Of a stretch of 64,000 nt of DNA, positions 61,228 through 64,000 are shown piece after piece. Both the position numbers and the translations under genes were made by a program. Each line of letters opens with the position of its first letter. Within the stretch, counting starts at the first letter, position 1. The notes beneath the pieces are model-generated. The model saw nothing but the letters and a program-made list of their open reading frames with translations. It did no database searches and had not been told where the DNA came from. The stretch covers positions 826,501-890,500 of the forward strand of contig NZ_CP075187.1 of the NCBI RefSeq assembly GCF_020510665.1, read 5' to 3'. This DNA is from Dechloromonas denitrificans (GTDB lineage: Bacteria; Pseudomonadota; Gammaproteobacteria; Burkholderiales; Rhodocyclaceae).

Positions 61228-63801
61228 TCAGCTTGTTTCAGAGATGCGCTGCGCGATGTGGGCTAGCGCCTCTTCAACCTGATCAATCAGGATCAGGCAA
61301 AGATCGCCCGGTTGCAAACGAGCAAGGGCCGTATCAATGGCAATGAATTCGCCGGTGATGGCTTCGATCTGCTTGGTCCGGCTGGCATTGGCCAGGCCTT
61401 CGCGCAACAGGCCGATCACTTCGCCGTCTTCGCGGCCGCGCTGGCAGGCATCCTGATACAGAATGACGTCGTCGAAAGCTTCGCCAAGGATTTCGGTCTG
61501 CTGGCGGATGTCTTCGTCACGCCGGTCACCGGCACCGCTGATGACGACCGAGCGACGCACCGCCGGCATATTGTTGATCGCACCGACCAGCGCCTGGATG
61601 GCGTCCGGATTGTGGCCGTAATCGGCAATCAGCGTTGCTCCTTTGTAGTCAAATACGTTGAAACGACCTGGAGCCGTGGCGGCATCACTGACAAAGCAGG
61701 CGAGTGCCCGCTCGATGCTTTCCCAGCTGTAACCGAGGGCCCAGCCGGTGGCCGTGGCGGCCATCGCGTTCTCGATCTGGAAACCGATCGTGCCATTGCG
61801 GGTCAGCGGCACATTGGCCAGCGGAATGCGATGCTTTTTGCGACCTTCGCTGCAGATGATCGCGTCACGCTCGACATGAACGACGCGTTTGCCCTGGGCG
61901 CGGTGTGTGGCGAGGACTGGGTTGGCGCGGTCGCGGGCAAAGAAAATGATGTTGCCGTGACAGTGATGAGCCATGGCGGCAACGACGGGATCGGCCGCAT
62001 TGAGCACTGCGGTGCCGCTCGGTGCGACGTTCTCGACGATGACGCGTTTGACGACGGCGAGCTCGTCGACCGTGGTAATGAAATTCAGGCCAAGATGGTC
62101 ACCGATACCGATATTGGTAATGACGGCGACGTCGCACATGTCGAAACCCAGGCCTTCACGCAGCACGCCGCCACGGGCCGTCTCGAAAACGGCAGCGTCG
62201 ACGTCCGGGTGCATCAGTACATTGCGGGCGCTGCGCGGGCCGGAACAGTCGCCGCTGTCGATCCGGCGACCTTCGACATAAATGCCGTCGGTGCTGGTCA
62301 TCCCGACACGCAGGTCATTGCTTTCGAAAATGCGGCCAATCAGGCGGCTGGTCGTCGTCTTGCCGTTGGTGCCGGCGATGGCCACGACCGGAATGCGGGC
62401 ATTGTCACCATCCGGGAACATCATGCCGACAATCGCTTCACCGACCGGGCGGCCTTTGCCGAAGGACGGGTCGAGGTGCATGCGCAGGCCGGGGGCGGCA
62501 TTGCATTCGACGATACCGCCACCTTGTTCTTCGAGCGGCTTGTGCATCGTGTCGCAGACGACATCGATGCCGCAGATGTCGAGGCCGACGGTTTGGGCGG
62601 CGGCGACGGCAGCGGCAGCCAGTTCCGGATGCACGTCATCGGTCACGTCGGTAGCGGTGCCGCCGGTCGACAGATTGGCATTGTTGCGCAATACGACGCG
62701 GACGCCACGTGGCGGAATGGTTTCGGCGCTGTAACCCTGCTCTTCAAGGCGGGCGAGGGCGATTTCATCGAAGCGGATCTTGGTCAGCGAGGTGGCGTGG
62801 CCATCCGAGCGGCGCGGGTCGCTATTGACGATATTGACCAGCTCGCGGACGGTATGCGTGCCATCGCCGATGACCAGCGGTGGGTCGCGCCGGGCGGCGG
62901 CGATCAGCTTGTCGCCGATGACCAGCAGGCGCCAGTCGTGGCCGGAGAGGAATTTCTCAACCATGATGTCGTCGCGGAACTCGATAGCGACGCGATAGGC
63001 GCGGCGGACCTGCTCCTCGGTCGTCAGATTGACCGAAATACCCTTGCCCTGATTGCCGTCCTGCGGCTTGACGACGACCGGCAGGCCGATTTCCTGAGCG
63101 GCAACCCAAGCGTCGTCTTCATCTTCGACCGGACGACCATGCGGTACGGCAACGCCCGAGGCGTGCAGCAGCTTCTTGGTCAGTTCCTTGTCCTGGGCAA
63201 TCGATTCGCCGATGGCGCTGGTCAGGCTGGTTTCAGCCGCCTGGATGCGCTTTTGCTTGCTGCCCCAGCCGAATTGAACCAGGCTGCCTTGCGTCAGGCG
63301 GCGGAAGGGAATGCCGCGGGCGATGGCGGCCGAAACGATGGCGCCGGTCGAGGGGCCAAGGCGAATATCTTCATCGAGATCGCGCAGTTCCTTCAGCGTG
63401 GCATCCAGATCGAAAGGCGTGTCATCGAGAGCGGACTGGCAGAGTTGTTCGGCGCGCTCGAAAGCCAGGCGGCCGACATCTTCCTCGGTGTATTCGACGA
63501 TGACCTGGTAAACACCTTGGTCAACCGTCTGTGCCGTGCGGCTGAAAGTGACCGGGCAGCCGGCTTGTGCTTGCAGGCCGAGCGCAGCGAATTCCAGCGC
63601 ATGGGCCATCGATACGGTATCGAGATGGTCCGAAGGAATCAGGTCGCCGAGTTCCGGAAAGCGTTCGCGCAGGCGGGCTTCGAAATTGGGCAGGTTGGCG
63701 ATGGCGCACTCGGCACCTTCGCAGGTGACGATGGCTTGAATGGCGGTATGCCGGCTCCACAAATTGGGGCCGCGCAGGGCGCGAATGCGGGAAACGTCCA
63801 T
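61228..63801 (-). CDS. cphA: Cyanophycin synthetase
   Basis: Polymerises aspartate and arginine into the nitrogen reserve cyanophycin using ATP. The 857-residue protein has an N-terminal cyanophycin-specific domain (MDVSRIRALRGPNLWSRHT), an ATP-grasp domain at about 220-480 (VVVKPQDGNQGKGISVNL, GIVECNAAPGLRMHLDPSFG) and a C-terminal Mur ligase-like domain with the P-loop AIAGTNGKTTTSRLIG and the region IADYGHNPDAI. Length is normal for CphA1. It follows a second cyanophycin synthetase-like gene 15 nt upstream. The 877-codon frame on the other strand is a shadow. Confidence 0.96.
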   Translation of the reverse strand: MDVSRIRALRGPNLWSRHTAIQAIVTCEGAECAIANLPNFEARLRERFPELGDLIPSDHLDTVSMAHALEFAALGLQAQAGCPVTFSRTAQTVDQGVYQVIVEYTEEDVGRLAFERAEQLCQSALDDTPFDLDATLKELRDLDEDIRLGPSTGAIVSAAIARGIPFRRLTQGSLVQFGWGSKQKRIQAAETSLTSAIGESIAQDKELTKKLLHASGVAVPHGRPVEDEDDAWVAAQEIGLPVVVKPQDGNQGKGISVNLTTEEQVRRAYRVAIEFRDDIMVEKFLSGHDWRLLVIGDKLIAAARRDPPLVIGDGTHTVRELVNIVNSDPRRSDGHATSLTKIRFDEIALARLEEQGYSAETIPPRGVRVVLRNNANLSTGGTATDVTDDVHPELAAAAVAAAQTVGLDICGIDVVCDTMHKPLEEQGGGIVECNAAPGLRMHLDPSFGKGRPVGEAIVGMMFPDGDNARIPVVAIAGTNGKTTTSRLIGRIFESNDLRVGMTSTDGIYVEGRRIDSGDCSGPRSARNVLMHPDVDAAVFETARGGVLREGLGFDMCDVAVITNIGIGDHLGLNFITTVDELAVVKRVIVENVAPSGTAVLNAADPVVAAMAHHCHGNIIFFARDRANPVLATHRAQGKRVVHVERDAIICSEGRKKHRIPLANVPLTRNGTIGFQIENAMAATATGWALGYSWESIERALACFVSDAATAPGRFNVFDYKGATLIADYGHNPDAIQALVGAINNMPAVRRSVVISGAGDRRDEDIRQQTEILGEAFDDVILYQDACQRGREDGEVIGLLREGLANASRTKQIEAITGEFIAIDTALARLQPGDLCLILIDQVEEALAHIAQRISETS

Positions 63802-63816
63802 GACGCTTGGTCCTTG

Positions 63817-64000
63817 TTATTTTCGGCCGTTAGCCGGCTTTTTGGCAGGTTGCGATTTTTTGGCGCGCAGCAGGAGCAGAGCAGACGGATCGAGTTGTTC
63901 CAGCCCGAAAGTCTTGATCCCCGTCGTCAGCACTTCCTGGCTTAAATCCATGGCCCAGCCACCGGCGACGCCGGCCAGCAAGTTGGCGACCTGCTTGGGA
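63817..64000 (-). CDS. Second cyanophycin synthetase-like protein, C-terminal end only
   Basis: The frame enters from the right edge and stops at 63817. The visible 60 residues include QVANLLAGVAGGWAMDLSQE and VLTTGIKTFGLEQLDP, like the linker between the Mur ligase central and C-terminal regions of CphA, then end in a short basic tail (RAKKSQPAKKPANGRK). Betaproteobacteria such as Ralstonia often carry a second cphA directly upstream of cphA. The ending soon after the GIKTF segment suggests a CphA variant with a truncated C-terminus. Confidence 0.65.
   Translation of the reverse strand, partial: PKQVANLLAGVAGGWAMDLSQEVLTTGIKTFGLEQLDPSALLLLRAKKSQPAKKPANGRK

Noticed and set aside
61312..63945. 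877-codon open frame antisense to cphA
   Set aside because: Same reason; cphA has intact ATP-grasp and Mur ligase motifs.

Overview
The window is a high-GC bacterial chromosome segment. Gene content points to a denitrifying betaproteobacterium, most likely Rhodocyclales (Dechloromonas/Azonexus/Accumulibacter-like). The evidence is a cytochrome cd1 nitrite reductase cluster, a glycolate oxidase operon, tandem cyanophycin synthetases, a Neisseria-like type II-C CRISPR-Cas9 system and typical housekeeping genes. The taxonomic call is inference from gene content; no 16S rRNA gene is present.

Layout. Positions 1-924 hold the edge-truncated first copy of a 1601-bp IS1182-like element. Positions 1044-4296 hold a CRISPR array of 49 repeats and 48 spacers. 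It is followed by cas2, cas1 and cas9 on the minus strand (4360-8917) and a plus-strand tracrRNA with its own promoter and terminator (about 8957-9055). The array and tracrRNA are read on the plus strand, so the array runs convergently into the cas operon, as in other type II-C loci. From 9.3 to 11.1 kb lie a dienoyl-CoA isomerase-like crotonase, a DUF1330 protein and a PduO cobalamin adenosyltransferase. From 11.2 to 17.9 kb is a tightly overlapping operon for glycolate/glyoxylate/hydroxypyruvate use (hyi, ttuD, glcD, glcE, glcF) running into an HDOD regulator, then a PP2C phosphatase. IS copy 2 (18747-20347) separates these from rhlE.

From 22 to 41.5 kb the content is mostly housekeeping: a sensor kinase with a separate receiver, a UgpB/UgpQ pair, alaS, an EAL-HDOD protein, phosphomannomutase, waaF, ilvE, a Nudix hydrolase, mnmA, an OmpA-type lipoprotein and a patatin. 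IS copy 3 lies at 41516-43116. From 43 to 53 kb come a GST, purB, small membrane and DUF proteins, cytochrome c-prime, a cytochrome b561, the tgt-yajC-secDF operon with queA, and tRNA-Leu(CAA).

From 53.2 to 61.2 kb is a denitrification block. A SUMT (nirE role) is divergent from nirS. nirS is followed by a diheme cytochrome, a cupredoxin, nirC, nirF, a fused nirD-nirL, nirG and nirH, then a bacteriohemerythrin. The window ends with cphA and the 3' end of a second cyanophycin synthetase-like gene.

Most notable observations: (1) all three IS copies sit exactly at rho-independent terminator hairpins, and the two complete copies have duplicated the whole stem-loop (24 bp and 17 bp) on both sides; (2) the complete type II-C system has a long array with an almost invariant extra C after each 36-nt repeat, and a group of four related spacers; (3) the siroheme decarboxylase genes have an A-B fused, A, B architecture.
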